A stretch of 6,323 nucleotides of DNA from UBA11386 sp035286785. Lineage in GTDB: Bacteria; Planctomycetota; Planctomycetia; Pirellulales; Thermoguttaceae. The stretch is taken from the NCBI GenBank assembly GCA_035286785.1, contig DATECS010000084.1, forward strand, positions 1-6,323. Reading direction: 5' to 3'. This document shows positions 4,620 to 6,323 of this stretch, in pieces. The position numbers and the translations under genes were made by a program. A model generated the notes under the pieces. It was not told the DNA's origin and ran no database searches. It saw only the letters and a list, made by a program, of their open reading frames with translations. Positions within the stretch are counted from its first letter, which is position 1; each line of letters opens with the position of its first letter.

Positions 4620-6044
4620 CTATTCCGCCGGGCGGATCATCTGCCAGGGGTCGAGGGCCTTGTCAAGCTGCTCCTCGGGTAGGACTTTTTTCTCGCGGCA
4701 CACCTGACGGATCGTTTTGCCCGAGGCGAAGGCCTCCTTCGCCAGCGCGGCGGCCTGTTCGTAGCCCACCAGCGGCGCAAGCGCCGTGACCATCGCCAGG
4801 CTTTTTTCGACTCCGTCGCGGCAGACGTCTTCGTTGGCCTCCATGCCTTCGAGGCACCGCTGGGCGAACGCTGACGCCGCGCCGGCCATCAGACCGATGC
4901 TCTCCAGCAGCACGTCGGCCATCACCGGCATCATCGTGTTCAACTGAAACTGGCCCCCGGCCGCGCCGCACACGGCCATCGTCTGGTCGTTGCCCATCAC
5001 CCGGGCCGCCGCTTGCATCAGGCTTTCGCACATCACCGGGTTGACTTTGCCCGGCATGATCGAGCTGCCCGGCTGCAACTCGGGCAGGCGAACTTCATAA
5101 AATCCGCAACGGGGGCCCGAGGCGAGCCAGCGGACGTTGTTGGCCACGTTGAACAGCGTGGCGGCAATCGCGCGGAGGTTGCCGTGACACTCGACCAGCG
5201 CGTCGCGCTGGGCGTTGGCTTCGAAATGGTCGGCCGCCTCGACGAACGGAATGCGCGTCTCCTCGGCCAATCGCATACAAACGTGAAGGCTGAACAACGG
5301 AGGGGCGTTCAGGCCCGTCCCGACGGCCGTGCCGCCCAGGGGCAATTCGAGCAAGGAGTCGCGCGCCCGTCGTGCCCGGTCGATCGACAGCTCCAGTTGG
5401 CGAGCCATGCCGCCGATTTCCTGGCCGAGCGTCAAGGGCGTGGCGTCGGCCAGATGCGTGCGGCCGATCTTCAGAACGGTTTGCCACTGATCGGCCTTGG
5501 CCGCCAGCGCATGATGGGCCGTGGCCAGCGCGGGCACCAGTTCGTTTTCGATCGCCAGGCCCGCCGCCACGTGAATGGCCGTCGGAAAAACATCGTTCGT
5601 GCTCTGGCCCAGGTTGACGTGGTCGTTCGGATGGATCGGCTTGTCGGCCGCCCGTCGGTCGCCGCCGGTTAGTTCAACGGCCCGATTGGCGATCACCTCA
5701 TTGGCGTTCATGTTGGTCGAGGTGCCCGAGCCCGTCTGATAAACGTCCACCGGGAACTGGTCGTCCCAGCGTCCTTCGTACACTTCGCGGGCGGCGGCCA
5801 GCACGGCGGCCACCTGATCGGGCGAAAGGGGCGGCTTGGCCGTGGTCGTGAGCGCGCCCAGGTCGCGGTTGGCGGCGGCGGCCGTCCATTTCACCAGGCC
5901 CAACGCATGAATCAGCGCTCCCGGGAGCCGCCGGCCGGAAATCGGAAAATTCTCGACCGCGCGTTGCGTTTGCGGGCCGTAATAGGCGTCCGCCGGCACT
6001 CGGACGTCGCCCAACGAGTCGTGCTCGATGCGAAAATCGGCCAT
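4620..6044 (-). CDS. fumC: Class II fumarate hydratase (fumarase C)
   Basis: 474 residues, full length for the family. It converts fumarate and water to L-malate in the TCA cycle, in the cytoplasm, as a homotetramer without an iron-sulfur cluster. Visible marks are TGSGTSTNMNANEV (104-117), HPNDHVN (138-144), GRTHLADATPLTLGQE (194-209) with the catalytic-type His197, ANNVRWLASGPRCG (301-314) and the superfamily signature GSSIMPGKVNP (326-336), whose Ser corresponds to the active-site Ser. The GRTH and DATPLTLGQE wording fits fumarase rather than aspartate ammonia-lyase, which usually has GRTQ and DAVPMTLGQE. The N-terminus MADFRIEHDSLGDVRVPADAYYGPQTQRA matches the family start, so the ATG at 6044 is well supported; GGGGA before it is only a weak ribosome site. 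It is transcribed against all other genes here and looks intact. Confidence 0.96.
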   Translation of the reverse strand: MADFRIEHDSLGDVRVPADAYYGPQTQRAVENFPISGRRLPGALIHALGLVKWTAAAANRDLGALTTTAKPPLSPDQVAAVLAAAREVYEGRWDDQFPVDVYQTGSGTSTNMNANEVIANRAVELTGGDRRAADKPIHPNDHVNLGQSTNDVFPTAIHVAAGLAIENELVPALATAHHALAAKADQWQTVLKIGRTHLADATPLTLGQEIGGMARQLELSIDRARRARDSLLELPLGGTAVGTGLNAPPLFSLHVCMRLAEETRIPFVEAADHFEANAQRDALVECHGNLRAIAATLFNVANNVRWLASGPRCGFYEVRLPELQPGSSIMPGKVNPVMCESLMQAAARVMGNDQTMAVCGAAGGQFQLNTMMPVMADVLLESIGLMAGAASAFAQRCLEGMEANEDVCRDGVEKSLAMVTALAPLVGYEQAAALAKEAFASGKTIRQVCREKKVLPEEQLDKALDPWQMIRPAE

Positions 6045-6115
6045 GACGAATCCCCGAAAGAGGTTGTGCTACTCGCGATCCCCCACGAAAGGGGCTGTTT
6101 ATTGTTCAATTTGTC

Positions 6116-6124
6116 ATCATACCA
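6116..6124 (-). promoter_or_regulatory. Possible extended -10 promoter for fumC
   Basis: On the minus strand TGG-TATGAT fits an extended -10 element (TG, one base, then a hexamer with five of six consensus bases), about 70 bases upstream of the fumC start. No convincing -35 hexamer lies 17 bases further upstream, which extended -10 promoters can tolerate. The predicted leader contains a small CCCC/GGGG hairpin (6081-6094). Confidence 0.3.
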
Positions 6125-6189
6125 AACGAAGGCCCCCCGAGAAACGCCCTGGGCTGATTCCCGGATCGTGCCATGATGGCAGAATGCGA

Positions 6190-6195
6190 TATAAT
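6190..6195 (+). promoter_or_regulatory. Possible -10 box TATAAT for a rightward transcript
   Basis: A perfect TATAAT in the gap right of fumC, pointing out of the window. No good -35 box is seen at the expected distance; GCCATGATGGC just upstream is a small palindrome. No convincing gene follows in the remaining ~125 bases, so it would serve a gene beyond the edge or a small RNA ending at the hairpin 6280-6323. Confidence 0.25.
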
Positions 6196-6279
6196 GAACA
6201 CGAGCTTGGGCGCCATGCCCACGACGAGCGCGAGGGTGTCCGAGAATTCGGGCTACACAAGAAAACAGAGCCGCGACCG

Positions 6280-6323
6280 TAAGGGAGCGGTTGAACACCT
6301 TTCGAGCTACAACCGCTCCCTTA
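6280..6323. repeat. Strong inverted repeat at the right edge
   Basis: Perfect 14-base arms (TAAGGGAGCGGTTG at 6280-6293 and its complement at 6310-6323) enclose a 16-base loop. The window stops at the last paired base, so the stem may be longer, and whether a T-run follows cannot be seen. It could be a terminator or a pair of dispersed repeats; the segment GCGACCGTAAGGGAGCGGT also has a small internal ACCG/CGGT palindrome, like the other repeats here. Confidence 0.7.

Noticed and set aside
5013..5672. 219-codon open frame on the plus strand opposite fumC
   Set aside because: It lies wholly inside the well-supported fumC gene, its product is rich in Arg, Gln and Gly with no recognisable motif, and long antisense frames are expected in GC-rich DNA.
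4620..6044. Aspartate ammonia-lyase instead of fumarase
   Set aside because: The GRTH and DATPLTLGQE segments and overall resemblance to FumC favour fumarase; aspartases usually read GRTQ and DAVPMTLGQE there.
6028..6282. 84-codon plus-strand frame at the right end
   Set aside because: It overlaps the fumC start and probable promoter, has no recognisable motif or ribosome site, and its end runs into the repeat ending at 6323.

Overview
The window looks like chromosomal DNA from a planctomycete, probably of the Pirellulales type. This rests on recall of protein families and repeat styles, not on a search. Supporting signs are a GC-rich genome, a Ser/Thr kinase carrying a multi-span membrane tail, a coupled unknown membrane protein of a type I associate with Planctomycetes, a compact ECF sigma factor followed by a small zinc-finger-like protein, and gaps filled with short palindromic and AT-rich dispersed repeats.

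Layout. Positions 1-1295 (+) hold the C-terminal part of a Ser/Thr protein kinase, cut by the left edge: the last kinase lobe, then about eight membrane spans. Its stop codon overlaps a perfect Shine-Dalgarno for the next gene (1308-2588, +), a 426-residue membrane protein of unknown function with a central soluble domain that charge patterns place outside the cytoplasm. After an AT-rich repeat comes a four-helix-bundle protein (2694-3203, +), then an ECF sigma factor (3273-3923, +), a nested palindromic repeat cluster (3932-4106), and a 131-residue soluble protein with a ZAS-like Cys/His set (4134-4529, +), a plausible anti-sigma partner. Facing palindromes (4544-4607) separate it from the convergent class II fumarase gene fumC (6044-4620, -). 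The last 279 bases have no convincing gene. They hold a possible fumC promoter, a possible rightward promoter, and a strong inverted repeat reaching the window edge.

Functional picture. The kinase and its coupled membrane protein may form a membrane signalling unit. The sigma factor and zinc-finger protein form a probable transcription switch. FumC is a housekeeping TCA-cycle enzyme. Whether kinase and sigma factor are linked cannot be told from the sequence.

The most unusual aspect is the repeat load. At least eight sequence-distinct repeat types occur, several sharing a short-arm, 2-3 base loop geometry. Two types sit in frame inside coding regions (twice in the kinase gene, once in the four-helix-bundle gene), one palindrome covers a stop codon, and one repeat abuts the sigma factor start. 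I see no rRNA, tRNA, CRISPR array, transposase or reverse transcriptase.
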